From CAVQYV01 sp963718295 [NCBI: uncultured Methylomirabilota bacterium] (GTDB lineage: Bacteria; Methylomirabilota; Methylomirabilia; CAVQYV01): 64,000 bases of DNA. Below, piece after piece: positions 8,583 to 18,146 of the stretch (positions within the stretch are counted from its first letter, which is position 1; every line of letters starts with the position of its first letter). Below the pieces are notes generated by a model. It was given only the letters and a program-made list of their open reading frames with translations, made no database searches and had not been told where the DNA came from. The stretch lies in NCBI GenBank assembly GCA_963718295.1, contig CAVQYV010000008.1:496001-560000 (forward strand). The letters run 5' to 3'. The position numbers were made by a program, and so were the translations under genes.

Positions 8583-10999
8583 TCGATCCCCATTCTTTGA
8601 GGGTCTTGGAGTTCGATGCGGTCCTGGAGATGCTGGCATCCCAGGCCGCCTCGCTCCTTGGCCAACAGTTATCCAGTCAGCTGCTCCCCTTAACAGACCT
8701 AACCGAAATCAGGCAATCCTTGGAGGAGACCGAGGAGATGCGGCATGCGATCCACTTCGGTGGTGACCCCCCGCTGGCAGGCCTGATGGATATCCGGCCC
8801 CACCTCGATCGCTCACTCCTTGAGGGTGCGGTCCTCTTGCCATCAGAGCTGAAGGAGGTGGAGAAGGTCCTCCAGGCAATGGGGCAACTGAAGTCCTACT
8901 TCAAGCCATTGGCGCCCACTTTTCCTCTCTTGCGGCCTTACTTTTCCTCGATCCTCCCGCAACCTCAACTGAGGGAGAGGATCGGAAAGTCTATTGGCGA
9001 GGAGGGTGAGATTCTGGACGAGGCGAGCCTCCGCCTGAAGAGGATCCGCCTCGACGCCTTGGAACTCAGGCAGAGGATCAGGGAAAAACTGCAGGGCTTT
9101 CTCGCTTCACCCACTCATCAAAAGGTCATCGCCGAGTCCCTGATCACCATTCGCAATGACCGATATGTGATCCCGGTCAAACCGAACTTCAAAACTGCCC
9201 TCAAGGGCTTCATTCAGGATCAGTCGGCCAGTGGCCAGACGCTCTTCTTGGAGCCCCTCTCCCTGGTGGACGACAACAATCGTCTGAAACAGCTGAGGCT
9301 GGAGGAGGAGAAGGAGGTCCGAAAGATCCTGGCAGATCTCACAGAGTCTCTGAAGAAGAAAGTCCACGAGATCCAACCGGGAGTGAAGGCCATGACGGCC
9401 CTGGATTTGCTCTATGCAAAGGCGAGGTTGGCAGAGAGGATGAACGCCAAAAAACCCGCGGTCAGGGAGGATGGGCGCGTTCGATTGCAGCAGGCACGCC
9501 ATCCGCTCTTGATCAAAAAGATGGAGGTCGGGAACGGGAAATCGATAGAGGGATCGGAGATTGTGCCCATTGACCTCTCCATGGGAGATCCCTACAAGAT
9601 CCTGGTGATCACCGGGCCGAACATGGGGGGAAAGACGGTGGCCCTGAAGACGACAGGGCTCCTTTGCCTAATGGCCATGGCTGGATTGCATATCCCCGCT
9701 AGCTCCGACAGCGAGATCTCCCTCTTCTCTCAGATATTTGCAGACATCGGAGAGGAACAGGATATCGAGCGAAGCCTCTCCACTTTCTCCTCCCATATCC
9801 GCCAGATTGCCAAGATCCTGCGGGAAGCGGATGGTGGGTCGTTGGTTCTTCTGGATGAGCTAGGTTCGGGCACCGATCCGCTGGAGGGCTCAGCTTTGGG
9901 AATTTCGGTCCTGGAGGAGCTTTGCAGGAGAGGGACGATCACCCTCACCACCACCCACCAAGATGCGATCAAGGCTTACGCCTATTCCCATCCGGCAATG
10001 GAGAATGCGTCGGTGGAATTTGACCTTGACACCCTAAGGCCTCGATATAAATTAAATATGGGCATTCCGGGACGAAGCTATGCCCTCGATATTGCCCTGC
10101 AGTTAGGGATATCGGAAGAGATTATTGCTTCGGCCAGGGGGAGGATGAATTCGGAAGTCATCGCCTGGGAAGCAATGCTGAAGCAGATTCAGGAGAGTGG
10201 ACTTCTGGCAGAGGAAAGCAAAAGGAGGGCGGAGGAGGAAGCGAATCGGGCATCCCTGCTGAGGAGGGAATACGAAGCGCTCCGGGAGGAGGTTCGCGGG
10301 AAAAAGAAGGCCATCGAGGAGGAAGGGAAAAAGAGAATAGAGGATCTTGTTGCCCAAGGGCGCAAGGAGATAGAGGCGGCCATTCGGGAGCTTCGAGTCA
10401 AAGAGGCCTCCCGCGAATCCATTAGAGAAGGGCACAGGATCTTGGCGGGATTGGCGCAGGAGGCAGATCAGGCCCAATCCAATGAACGGGAGGGGGGCGC
10501 GGAGGAAGTCGTAGGCCCTCTGGAGAGGATATCCTGGGCGAAAGGTCAGCGGGTATGGGTGAGGGGGCTTCGACAAGAGGGCGTGCTGCTTCAGGATGTA
10601 GATGATCAAGGAATGGTGGAAGTGCAGATCAAGGTGGGGAAGCTGCGGGTGTCCTCCAACGAACTGGAACCAGCTCGCACGCCTATCCGCAAGGATGTAT
10701 CTGCCCCGGTCTCCTTTCTGCACCCTGAGAGAGGGACGGAAACATCCGTGGAAATCCCAGCAGAATTGAACCTGATCGGGAGCCGGAGAGAAGAAGCCAT
10801 TTCGGCGGCGGAGAGATATCTTGATGTCGCTTTTCTGGCAGGGCTCAAAGAGGTTCGGATCATTCACGGAAAGGGGACTGGAATCCTGCGCAAGGGGATT
10901 GAAGAAATGTTGAGCACTCATGCTATGGTAGAGGATTTCCACCTGGCTCCCATCCAGCAAGGAGGAGCCGGTGCCACCATCGTCCGAATCAAATCTTAG
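8579..10999 (+). CDS. mutS2: MutS2-type ATPase/endonuclease
   Basis: An 806-residue MutS2 protein, a family acting on recombination intermediates and, in some bacteria, on collided ribosomes. Order of parts: helical core and clamp region (about 1-320), ABC-type ATPase with Walker A TGPNMGGKTVALKT near residue 345 and Walker B LVLLDELGSGTDPLEG near 420, signature-type SLSTFSSH between, a long charged coiled coil (about 515-640), and a C-terminal Smr domain with IIHGKGTGILRKG. Mismatch-recognition domain I of MutS is absent, as normal for MutS2. Start overlaps the NIF3-like stop; the end abuts dnaG. Confidence 0.96.
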   Translation: MIDPHSLRVLEFDAVLEMLASQAASLLGQQLSSQLLPLTDLTEIRQSLEETEEMRHAIHFGGDPPLAGLMDIRPHLDRSLLEGAVLLPSELKEVEKVLQAMGQLKSYFKPLAPTFPLLRPYFSSILPQPQLRERIGKSIGEEGEILDEASLRLKRIRLDALELRQRIREKLQGFLASPTHQKVIAESLITIRNDRYVIPVKPNFKTALKGFIQDQSASGQTLFLEPLSLVDDNNRLKQLRLEEEKEVRKILADLTESLKKKVHEIQPGVKAMTALDLLYAKARLAERMNAKKPAVREDGRVRLQQARHPLLIKKMEVGNGKSIEGSEIVPIDLSMGDPYKILVITGPNMGGKTVALKTTGLLCLMAMAGLHIPASSDSEISLFSQIFADIGEEQDIERSLSTFSSHIRQIAKILREADGGSLVLLDELGSGTDPLEGSALGISVLEELCRRGTITLTTTHQDAIKAYAYSHPAMENASVEFDLDTLRPRYKLNMGIPGRSYALDIALQLGISEEIIASARGRMNSEVIAWEAMLKQIQESGLLAEESKRRAEEEANRASLLRREYEALREEVRGKKKAIEEEGKKRIEDLVAQGRKEIEAAIRELRVKEASRESIREGHRILAGLAQEADQAQSNEREGGAEEVVGPLERISWAKGQRVWVRGLRQEGVLLQDVDDQGMVEVQIKVGKLRVSSNELEPARTPIRKDVSAPVSFLHPERGTETSVEIPAELNLIGSRREEAISAAERYLDVAFLAGLKEVRIIHGKGTGILRKGIEEMLSTHAMVEDFHLAPIQQGGAGATIVRIKS

Positions 11000-11009
11000 A
11001 GGGAGATTA

Positions 11010-12779
11010 TTGGCCAATATTGAGGAAGAGATCATCAGAGAGATCCTGGCGAATACGGATATCGTAGACATCCTCTCCGGGCATCTTGCCCTTCAACCGT
11101 CTGGGAAGAACTACCGCGCTTTGTGCCCCTTTCACTCGGAGAAAACCCCCTCTTTCCTGGTGTCCCGGGAAAAACAGATCTATCATTGTTTCGGCTGCGG
11201 AGAGGGAGGCAATGCCCTCACCTTTTTGATGAAGTATGAGAAATTCACCTTTCCCGAGGCGATTCGTTACCTGGGGGAGCGCGCGGGTATTAAGCTGCCT
11301 GAGAAGAGGCATGCAAAGGGCAACGGAACGAGCCTTCCCAAGTTGGATCTGTATGAGGTCAATCGCCTCGCCTGCGAGTTCTATGAGGAGCAACTTCGCC
11401 GCTCCTCTGAAGGAAGGCGGGCGGGTGAATACCTGAAGGCCCGCGAGATCAGGGAGGATTGCTGGAACAGATTTCGGTTGGGGTATGCCCCTAGCTCATG
11501 GGAGAGCCTTTTTCGACACCTGAGAGGAAAGGGGAAGGGCTTGCCGCTCTTGGAGGCGTCGGGGTTGGTTGTGCAGGGGCGTCAGCAGGGAGCTTACTTC
11601 GATCGTTTTCGGGATCGGCTGATGATTCCCATCCTCGATGCCCAAGAGAGGATCGTCGGATTCGGCGCCAGGGCCCTGGCCGCTTCTGAGGGGGAAAGCA
11701 AATACATCAATTCGGCCACCAGCCCGATCTACAACAAAGGGGAGAGCCTATACGGCCTCAATTCCGCCTACAAGAGGATGCGGGAGGAGGGATTTGCCCT
11801 GATCGTGGAGGGCTATTTCGATCTGATTTCCATGCACCTATTCGGGTGGGAGAATACGGTGGCCTCATTGGGTACTTCCCTCACCTCCGGGCAGGCCCGC
11901 CTCCTCAGACGTTACGGAGACTCGGCGGTGCTGCTCTTCGATTCGGATCCCGCAGGCATCAGAGCCTCGGAGAGGAGCGTGGAGGTGCTTTTGGAGGAGG
12001 GTTTTTCGGTCAAGGTGGCGAGACTCCCTATGGGGCATGATCCGGACAGCCTTCTGCGCGATACGGGGCGGACTGGGATGGAAGAGGTCCTCCGTAATGC
12101 CTGGGATTGGTTAGATTTCATTTGGGGGACGAAAGGAGAGGGGGCGTCCTCGAAAGAGGTCGGGGAGCAGATCCGAAAGGCGCGGTCTGTTTTGTCCGTC
12201 TTATCCAAGGTCAATGACCGGTTGGCTTGTGCCAAGTATATCAGGATATTGGGAGAGAAAGCAGCTTTGCCTGAGGACGTCCTGCTTCAAGAGATGAAGG
12301 AATTCAAGCGGAAGGGGGCAAAACCCACCCTATCTCCGTCTCCTTGCCCCAAGGCTTACCCGGCGGAAGAACGACAAGCCTTGGAGATCGCACTCCTGAA
12401 TCCAGGGAAGAGGGACCGCTGGGCGGAGCTCTTGGATCCCTCAGATATCACCGATATCGCCGTCCGCAGGGCCTTTTCTCTATTCTGCGGGTACGGGCCC
12501 GAACGGGAGGGGGAACTGCGGCAGTTGTTGTGCCAGGAGAGCGATGAGGACGTGAGGAATCTCTGCATCGGGATATGGGCGAAGGAGCGCTCGGAGTTCG
12601 ATAACCCGGAGTCAGCCTTTGCAGATTGCGTTCGAAGGATCAGAGATCGAAGGGAGCGACTGGGGAAGCAGGAGTTGAGAGAGAAAATGCAAGAGGCGGA
12701 ACGGAGAGGTGATTCGAGAGCCGTCGATGAACTGATCAAGGAGCACCCTTCCCTAAGGAATCGGTATCTTCATAGATAG
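11010..12779 (+). CDS. dnaG: DNA primase
   Basis: DnaG makes RNA primers for replication. The N-terminal zinc finger is CPFH...CFGCG (about residues 38-62), then the RNA polymerase core with the FGARAL block, and the TOPRIM fold with IVEGYFDLI and [10 protein letters not shown] (catalytic acidic residues). The C terminus is the helicase-binding region. About 589 residues, normal. I choose TTG 11010 because AGAGGGAG precedes it and [12 protein letters not shown] fits the family N terminus; an in-frame GTG at 10971 would overlap mutS2 by 29 bases. It is followed 59 bases later by rpoD, the classic dnaG-rpoD pair. Confidence 0.94.
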   Translation: MANIEEEIIREILANTDIVDILSGHLALQPSGKNYRALCPFHSEKTPSFLVSREKQIYHCFGCGEGGNALTFLMKYEKFTFPEAIRYLGERAGIKLPEKRHAKGNGTSLPKLDLYEVNRLACEFYEEQLRRSSEGRRAGEYLKAREIREDCWNRFRLGYAPSSWESLFRHLRGKGKGLPLLEASGLVVQGRQQGAYFDRFRDRLMIPILDAQERIVGFGARALAASEGESKYINSATSPIYNKGESLYGLNSAYKRMREEGFALIVEGYFDLISMHLFGWENTVASLGTSLTSGQARLLRRYGDSAVLLFDSDPAGIRASERSVEVLLEEGFSVKVARLPMGHDPDSLLRDTGRTGMEEVLRNAWDWLDFIWGTKGEGASSKEVGEQIRKARSVLSVLSKVNDRLACAKYIRILGEKAALPEDVLLQEMKEFKRKGAKPTLSPSPCPKAYPAEERQALEIALLNPGKRDRWAELLDPSDITDIAVRRAFSLFCGYGPEREGELRQLLCQESDEDVRNLCIGIWAKERSEFDNPESAFADCVRRIRDRRERLGKQELREKMQEAERRGDSRAVDELIKEHPSLRNRYLHR

Positions 12780-12838
12780 GTCATGATTCCTTATCTTGCA
12801 ATTCTCCTTCGGGGGGTCATCAGGGAGGAAGTAACTCG

Positions 12839-14602
12839 ATGGCGGAACATAGACAATTGACGGAGGTGAAGGAACTCATTTCCCTGGGAAAGCAAAGGGG
12901 GTTTTTGACTTTCGAGGAGATGAACAGTATCCTGCCCGAGGAGATTACCTCCTCGGAGCAGATTGACGACATCATCACCCTTTTCGGCGAAATGGATATT
13001 GAGGTGGTAGATGGGCCAGAGAAGGCGAAACTGGTGAAGTCCATCGAAAGCCCTGAGGGAGAGGACATGGGGGGAGCGGAATTGGATCTCACGCCTTCTC
13101 CCATTGGCCACACCGACGACCCGGTCAGGATGTATCTGCGGGAGATGGCAAAAACAGCGCTTCTCACCCGGGAGGGAGAGATTCGCATCGCCAAGAGAAT
13201 TGAAGCGGGAAGAAGAGATGTGGCCAATGCTGTCTGCCGAGCCTCTGTAGCGGTTAGGGAAATCATCTTCCTCGGAGAACGCCTGCTGTCAGGGAGAGCA
13301 CGGGTCGGGGACATCATATCCCTGAATGAATTCGACGAGACCACCGAGCAAAAAGAAATGGAACTCTTGGGCGACATAGGACCCGTATTGAAGGGCCTGA
13401 AGTCAAAACAAGAGAAAATTGACGAGTTGAGAACAGAACTTGGGTCCTGCTCCAGGGGCGCCTCAGGAGAAGAGAAGCGCAGGGAGGCCCAGAAACGGAT
13501 TGATCGTCTGCGGTCTCAGCAGGCCCGCTTCCTCTCTGGACTGAACCTCAATCAAAAGGTGAGCGATCGAATCCTGTGTCGCCTGAAGAATTTGCTAGAG
13601 AGGATTGAGCAGGGCGAGCGGGAGATGGCCCAGGTAGAAAGAGCCCTGAGAATCTCTCCCGAGGAAGCGCGAAGGATCTTCGACTCCAATCGCGGCCCTC
13701 AGAATCTGGAGGGTCTGTGCAGGAAACTCAAGATGAAAAAGGAGAAGATGACCGAGCTGGAGAAGGTCTACAAGGGGGGGGTGCGAAAGGTCAAGCGGAC
13801 GGAACAGGAGGGGGAGGCCTCCAGCGCGGAGCTGAAGGAGTTGCTGAATGCCATTACCAGCGGAGAGAGGAAGGTCCTCGATGCCAAGAAGGAGATGGTG
13901 GAAGCAAATCTTCGCTTGGTCATCAGCATTGCAAAGAAATATACCAATCGGGGACTCCAGTTCTTGGACCTGATTCAAGAGGGAAATATCGGCCTGATGA
14001 GGGCGGTGGATAAATTCGAATACCAGAGGGGATATAAGTTCAGCACCTATGCCACTTGGTGGATCCGCCAAGCCATCACCCGGGCCATTGCCGATCAGGC
14101 GCGCACTATTCGCATACCTGTCCACATGATCGAGACCATCAATAAATTGATTCGCGCATCCCGGCAATTGGTTCAGGAAAAAGGGCGAGAGCCGACGCCG
14201 GAGGAGATCGCGGAAAAGATCGATCTTCCCGTGGACAAGGTCCGGAAGGTGTTGAAGATTGCCCAGGAGCCCATCTCCCTGGAGACTCCTATCGGAGAGG
14301 AGGAGGACAGCCACTTAGGCGACTTCATCGAAGACAAAGGGGCTGTATCCCCCTTAGAGGCGGTGATCGGGAGCAACTTGACCGATCAGACCGAGGATGT
14401 CCTTTTCAGCCTCACCCCCAGGGAGGAGAAGGTCCTGCGACTTCGATTTGGAATTGGAGATGGCTGTGATCACACCCTGGAGGAGGTGGGGCAACGCTTC
14501 GATGTCACGCGCGAGCGGATCAGGCAGATCGAAGCTAAGGCACTTCGGAAGCTTCGGCATCCCACGCGCAGCCGCAAACTAAGGAGCTTCATAGAAGCCT
14601 AG
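12839..14602 (+). CDS. rpoD: Primary sigma factor (sigma-70)
   Basis: The housekeeping sigma factor, 587 residues. Region 1.1 lies at the N terminus, region 1.2 around [12 protein letters not shown], an acidic and coiled spacer follows, region 2 contains [39 protein letters not shown] and [19 protein letters not shown] (recognition of the -10), and region 4.2 contains [20 protein letters not shown] (recognition of the -35). Several TTGACA boxes with suitably spaced -10s elsewhere in the window agree with this. The TAG stop coincides with the first bases of a small inverted-repeat element, yet the protein end (RSFIEA) looks complete. Confidence 0.97.
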   Translation: MAEHRQLTEVKELISLGKQRGFLTFEEMNSILPEEITSSEQIDDIITLFGEMDIEVVDGPEKAKLVKSIESPEGEDMGGAELDLTPSPIGHTDDPVRMYLREMAKTALLTREGEIRIAKRIEAGRRDVANAVCRASVAVREIIFLGERLLSGRARVGDIISLNEFDETTEQKEMELLGDIGPVLKGLKSKQEKIDELRTELGSCSRGASGEEKRREAQKRIDRLRSQQARFLSGLNLNQKVSDRILCRLKNLLERIEQGEREMAQVERALRISPEEARRIFDSNRGPQNLEGLCRKLKMKKEKMTELEKVYKGGVRKVKRTEQEGEASSAELKELLNAITSGERKVLDAKKEMVEANLRLVISIAKKYTNRGLQFLDLIQEGNIGLMRAVDKFEYQRGYKFSTYATWWIRQAITRAIADQARTIRIPVHMIETINKLIRASRQLVQEKGREPTPEEIAEKIDLPVDKVRKVLKIAQEPISLETPIGEEEDSHLGDFIEDKGAVSPLEAVIGSNLTDQTEDVLFSLTPREEKVLRLRFGIGDGCDHTLEEVGQRFDVTRERIRQIEAKALRKLRHPTRSRKLRSFIEA

Positions 14603-14741
14603 TGTTCAGTCCCACAAGTTGGTTTCATATGTTCTTTTCGCTCCCACTTTCGCCCTCCCCTATCAATGGGGAGGGAATTTACTAAAATCTATGCCCCGTG
14701 CGGAAGCACGGTGAACCTTGGATTTCTGAGACGGGACACTA
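14600..14741. mobile_element. MITE-like short inverted-repeat element, copy A
   Basis: About 142 bases bounded by imperfect terminal inverted repeats: TAGTGTTCAGTCCCACAAG at the left and, read inward on the other strand, TAGTGTCCCGTCTCAGAA at the right (15 of the first 19 aligned positions match). Both ends are TA, as in IS630/Tc1-type transposition. Internal sequence includes CCTATCAATGGGGAGGG and CCCCGTGCGGAAGCACGG. A second diverged copy lies at 59110-59291 and a partial match at 31711-31753. No coding capacity, so it would need a transposase in trans. It shares its right TA with the adjoining IS630 element. Confidence 0.7.
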
Positions 14742-15901
14742 GTGTCCTGAGTTATAAGTTCGTTGACAAAGTATCTCTGCTCTGGTATAAGAGGTGGAGA
14801 AAGGAGGAGGACTATGGCCATAGGACGTCCACTCCCTCCCCTCCACCTGAGTCCAGAGGAACGGGAGACTTTGGAACGATGGACTGCAAGACGAAAAACC
14901 GCCCAGGCCTTGGCCTTGCGAGCGCGGCTGATTCTGGCCTGTGCGACGGGTCAAAAGAATGGAGAGGTGGCTGCCGCCTTCCACCTCACTCGGCCCACCG
15001 TGGGGAAATGGCGGGCCCGATTTGTCGAGCGGCGTTTAGATGGCCTGCTGGATGAGCCTCGCCCCGGAGCTCCCCGGCAAATCACCGATGCGGATGTGGA
15101 GCGGGTGATCACGAAGACCCTGGAGTCGACACCTAAGGATGCGACACACTGGAGCACCCGTTCCATGGCGAGAGCATCTGGGCTGACCCAGAGTGCCGTG
15201 AGCCGGATCTGGAGAGCCTTTGCCCTGCAGCCTCATCGGACCGAAACCTTCAAGCTGTCGAAAGACCCGCTCTTCATCGAGAAGGTCCGAGACATTGTGG
15301 GGCTGTATCTGGACCCACCGGAGCGTGCCTTGGTCTTGTGCGTGGATGAGAAGTCGCAGATTCAGGCGTTGGATCGAAGCCAGCCCCTTTTGCCCATGCG
15401 TCCGGGGCAGATGGAACGGCGCACCCATGATTATATCCGCCATGGAACGACTTCGCTCTTTGCAGCCCTGGATGTGAAGGCAGGTCAGGTGATCGGGGAA
15501 TGTCACCGGCGGCATCGGGCGATGGAATTTCGGAAGTTCCTGGATACCATCGAGGACGCCGTTCCCCCCGATCTGGACCTCCATCTGATCCTGGATAATT
15601 ACGGGACGCATAAAACACCTCTGATTCAGCGCTGGTTGGCCCAGCGGCCTCGGTATCACTTGCACTTTACGCCCACGGGGGCCTCCTGGATGAACTTGGT
15701 GGAGCGCTGGTTTGCAGCTCTGACCGAGAAGCAGCTTCGCCGGGGGGTCCATCGGAGCACGCGGGAGCTGGAATTGGCGATTGAACGGTATCTCGAGATT
15801 ACCAACGAGCAGCCCAAACCCTTCCAATGGACGAAGACCGCAGACCAGATCCTTGCGACTGTAGCCAGATTCTGTAAACGAATTAATGACTCAGGACACT
15901 A
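14740..15901 (+). mobile_element. IS630-family insertion sequence, apparently intact
   Basis: A complete-looking element of about 1160 bases with TA at both ends. The left terminal repeat starts TAGTGTCCTGAGTTATAAG and the right, on the opposite strand, TAGTGTCCTGAGTCATTAA; 22 of 25 terminal bases match. It carries a single transposase gene with its own promoter. It sits exactly at the right TA of the MITE-like element, inside a CTAG sequence, the target known for IS630. The perfect palindrome GGACACTAGTGTCC (14735-14748) is the junction of the two elements. Confidence 0.92.
14763..14791 (+). promoter_or_regulatory. Promoter of the IS630 transposase
   Basis: TTGACA at 14763-14768, a 17-base spacer and TATAAG at 14786-14791, just inside the left terminal repeat and about 22 bases before the transposase start. 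Both hexamers are near consensus, so the transposase is probably expressed from within the element. Confidence 0.75.
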
Positions 15902-15902
15902 G
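14814..15902 (+). CDS. IS630-family transposase
   Basis: A 362-residue DDE transposase. The N-terminal half has two helix-turn-helix units ([20 protein letters not shown] and the [15 protein letters not shown] region). The catalytic triad is visible as LCVDEKSQ (first Asp), [10 protein letters not shown] (second Asp) and [10 protein letters not shown] (Glu). ATG 14814 follows GAGAAAGGAGGAGG. The reading frame runs through the right terminal repeat and its TAG stop is made of the duplicated TA plus the first flanking G. No frameshift was seen, so the element may be active. Confidence 0.93.
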   Translation: MAIGRPLPPLHLSPEERETLERWTARRKTAQALALRARLILACATGQKNGEVAAAFHLTRPTVGKWRARFVERRLDGLLDEPRPGAPRQITDADVERVITKTLESTPKDATHWSTRSMARASGLTQSAVSRIWRAFALQPHRTETFKLSKDPLFIEKVRDIVGLYLDPPERALVLCVDEKSQIQALDRSQPLLPMRPGQMERRTHDYIRHGTTSLFAALDVKAGQVIGECHRRHRAMEFRKFLDTIEDAVPPDLDLHLILDNYGTHKTPLIQRWLAQRPRYHLHFTPTGASWMNLVERWFAALTEKQLRRGVHRSTRELELAIERYLEITNEQPKPFQWTKTADQILATVARFCKRINDSGH

Positions 15903-15951
15903 AAGAGCCTCTTATCGGATTGCAAGTGACGAACGCCACCTCTGGTTCAGT

Positions 15952-16028
15952 GGGCCCATAGCTCAGTTGGTCAGAGCCACCGGCTCATAACCGGTTGGTC
16001 CCAGGTTCGAGTCCTGGTGGGCCCACCA
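15952..16028 (+). tRNA. tRNA with CAT anticodon, probably elongator tRNA-Met
   Basis: A 77-base cloverleaf including an encoded CCA. Acceptor arms GGGCCCA/TGGGCCC, D arm GCTC/GAGC with AGTTGGTCA loop, anticodon stem ACCGG/CCGGT around CTCATAA (anticodon CAT), T arm CCAGG/CCTGG with loop TTCGAGT, discriminator A. The first pair is G-C, so it is not initiator tRNA-fMet. It could instead be tRNA-Ile2, whose CAT is modified to lysidine; gene order after rpoD favours Met. It starts 50 bases after the insertion sequence. Confidence 0.95.
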
Positions 16029-16117
16029 GCATGATAGACTTATAGGAGGAAGCTTGTCCATTCCCATATCCCAAGGTGGAAGGCTGGATTGCGGAAGTGT
16101 TAGAGAGGGGAGTCTCG

Positions 16118-16825
16118 GTGGAAAGACAGCTTGAACTGTTGGTTGAGCTTCAGGGATTGGATGTTGAGATCTCCCGTCTGGCGGGGGAGAAGGAATGCAT
16201 ACCGGAGAAGATTCGAACCCTGGAGCAAGAGTACGCGGAAGAGGAAACGAAGCTGAAGGTGATGAAGGAGACCTTGGTAGATCTGCAGGCAGGAAGAAGG
16301 AGCAAGGAAAGGGAGTTAGAACATCAATCCTCGGAGATGAAAAAGCGGCAAGGACGCCTTTTGGAGGTCAAGACCAACAAGGAGTATTCCGCCATCCTCC
16401 AGGAAATCCAGGTCCTTAAAGACAAGCAGTCCGATCTGGAGGACGAGATTCTGGAGGTCTTGGATAAGATCGATCAGCAGGGCAAGGAAGCAGAAGGGCA
16501 AACAGAGCACCTTGCCCGGGCAAAAGAGGTCTACTGGCAGGAAAGGACAAGATGGGAGAGGAAATTGGAGGAGACCGGGGGGCATCTTGCAGATCTTTTG
16601 AAGGAAAGGGCAAAGAAACTGCCCGATATCGAACCTGCACTCATCCAGACTTATACTCGCATCTACGAGAATCGCCAGGGTCTGGCGGTGGTGCCGGTAA
16701 TGGATCTCAGCTGTTCTGGATGTTTTGTGAACTTGACCCCACAGACCTACCAGGAGACTAGGAGGAACGATCGGATCATCACCTGTTCGAACTGTAATCG
16801 CATCATCTATTGGAAGGAAGGATGA
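16118..16825 (+). CDS. Coiled-coil protein with C4-type zinc ribbon
   Basis: About 235 residues. The N-terminal 170 residues are a long antiparallel coiled coil rich in Glu/Lys (RQLELLVELQGLDVEI onward), and the C terminus is a zinc ribbon, CSGC near residue 205 and CSNC near 226, followed by RIIYW. This is the zf-RING_7/C4-zinc-ribbon family common in Deltaproteobacteria; some members are thought to bind nucleic acid, but function is unsettled. GTG 16118 behind GAGAGGGGAG matches the family N terminus; an in-frame GTG at 16076 is possible. It overlaps rnhA by four bases. Confidence 0.8.
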   Translation: MERQLELLVELQGLDVEISRLAGEKECIPEKIRTLEQEYAEEETKLKVMKETLVDLQAGRRSKERELEHQSSEMKKRQGRLLEVKTNKEYSAILQEIQVLKDKQSDLEDEILEVLDKIDQQGKEAEGQTEHLARAKEVYWQERTRWERKLEETGGHLADLLKERAKKLPDIEPALIQTYTRIYENRQGLAVVPVMDLSCSGCFVNLTPQTYQETRRNDRIITCSNCNRIIYWKEG

Positions 16826-17271
16826 GAGATTCAGGACTGACCATCTTTATTGATGGAGCGTCCCGCGGAAATCCTGGGCCGGCAGGAATTGGGGTTGCCG
16901 TCTTCGACCCCAAGGGCGAATCCCTTGCAGAAGAATCAGCCTATATCGGCCGAGCCACCAATAATGTCGCCGAATATCGAGCCCTGATTCAGGCCTTGGA
17001 GACAGCCATCGAGATGCGGGCGAGTCGGGTGATCATCATGACCGACTCGGAGCTTCTCTATCGTCAGATGAAAGGGCTTTATCGGGTGAGAGATGCCAAG
17101 TTGGTTTCCCTCTTCCGGCAGGCGGTCTCCCTGGCAAAGGAGTTTCAGGAATTCCAACTCCGCCGCATCCCGCGAGGGGAGAACAAGAAGGCCGATTCGC
17201 TGGCGAATTATGCCCTCGACCAGAGCTTGTCTCGGGAGATGAACCCTGGGGAGGGGGAGGTCTACTCGTAG
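16822..17271 (+). CDS. rnhA: Ribonuclease HI family protein
   Basis: A 149-residue RNase H that removes RNA from RNA-DNA hybrids. All acidic catalytic positions can be seen: IDGASRGNPGPAG (first Asp), NNVAEYRAL (Glu), IMTDSELL (Asp) and ENKKADSLAN (last Asp). The basic protrusion of E. coli RNase HI is absent, as in the shorter RNase HI of many bacteria and archaea. The ATG overlaps the stop of the zinc-ribbon gene (ATGA), so the two are co-translated. Confidence 0.9.
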   Translation: MRDSGLTIFIDGASRGNPGPAGIGVAVFDPKGESLAEESAYIGRATNNVAEYRALIQALETAIEMRASRVIIMTDSELLYRQMKGLYRVRDAKLVSLFRQAVSLAKEFQEFQLRRIPRGENKKADSLANYALDQSLSREMNPGEGEVYS

Positions 17272-17463
17272 ATTGCTTGAGTGGGGTTGCTCAAAGGCTG
17301 CCGTGGTTTTGAAGGTGGAAGATTCCTGCTTCCTGGAATCCAGAAGGAGGATCCCTTGTTCCTTGTCCTTCAGGGTTGAAAAGTCGGGAGTGTCTATGTC
17401 ATCGAAGCTGGTCAAAGTCCATGGGGAGGCAAGAGGTCCTCTGGTGGGCGGCAAGGGACGGAA

Positions 17464-17982
17464 ATGGTAAAGAGAAGACCTCGCAGGGGACTTGTTCGCA
17501 TGGATCGGGTCCTGGATGCGACCCTTAAGGGTCTGGGACTCGAGGTAAAGCTGAGGGAAAACGAGGTGTCGGCCCTGTGGAGCGAGGTGGTAGGTCCCAA
17601 GATCTCCGAGCACGCCCAGCCGATCAGAGTCCGGGGAGGTCGCCTTTTTGTGGGAGTGGAAGACTCCGTATGGCTTCACCAGTTGAGTCTGTTGCGAGAG
17701 AAGATTGTGCGGGAACTCAATCAGAGAGCGGGCAGAACGGTCCTCAAGGATATCGTGCTCAAGGTGGCGGAGATCTCTTTGGTCCCGGACCAGGACAAAG
17801 GAAAGGAAGAGATGCCGCCTCCCATCCCTGAAGATCTGATTCCCCGCGATCGAGAAAAAGTGAGAGCGCTCCTCTCCTCCATCCCGGAAGAGGATATGCG
17901 AGAGGTGGTGGGGCGGATCCTGATCCGCCACTTCCGTCGCAAGGAAAACTCGCAACAAAGCCACAATCCGTTGAAGAAATAA
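17464..17982 (+). CDS. DUF721/DciA-family protein
   Basis: A 172-residue protein with the DUF721 domain over about residues 10-105 (LDATLKGLGLEVKLRENEV, LWSEVVGP, RGGRLFVGVEDSVWLHQLSLLR). DciA family members help load the replicative helicase DnaB in bacteria that lack DnaC. The C-terminal tail, rich in Pro, Arg and Glu, is not recognised. It lies downstream of dnaG, rpoD and rnhA, in keeping with a replication role. About 190 bases separate it from rnhA with no credible gene between. Confidence 0.8.
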   Translation: MVKRRPRRGLVRMDRVLDATLKGLGLEVKLRENEVSALWSEVVGPKISEHAQPIRVRGGRLFVGVEDSVWLHQLSLLREKIVRELNQRAGRTVLKDIVLKVAEISLVPDQDKGKEEMPPPIPEDLIPRDREKVRALLSSIPEEDMREVVGRILIRHFRRKENSQQSHNPLKK

Positions 17983-18146
17983 TACAATCTGCCGACTGGG
18001 GGCGGATCGGCGACGCAGGCCGTACTCAGTAATTGGGGCAACGTGGGGACAAATCCCAGCCAGATATATGGTGGTACACTAATTGCATGCATCCGATCCG
18101 AGGAAATTCATGGTCTTGACCCTTCCACTTGTCTGAAAGGCTAAGA
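17983..18146 (+). other. Spacer before lpxC with short inverted repeats
   Basis: It holds GCCGA...TCGGC (17990-18011), GGGACAAATCCC near 18046 and an ATGCAT palindrome near 18087. No clear promoter or known riboswitch could be assigned; cyclic-di-GMP and cobalamin motifs were looked for and not matched. It may be an untranslated leader for lpxC. Confidence 0.3.

Noticed and set aside
14735-14748. GGACACTAGTGTCC as a repressor operator
   Set aside because: The palindrome is fully explained by the abutting ends of the MITE-like element and the IS630 element.
17273-17470. Short plus-strand frame between rnhA and dciA
   Set aside because: No family match, no good ribosome site, composition unlike the neighbours.
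17983-18146. Possible riboswitch before lpxC
   Set aside because: Short stems exist, but the conserved cores of cyclic-di-GMP, cobalamin and SAM riboswitches are not present.
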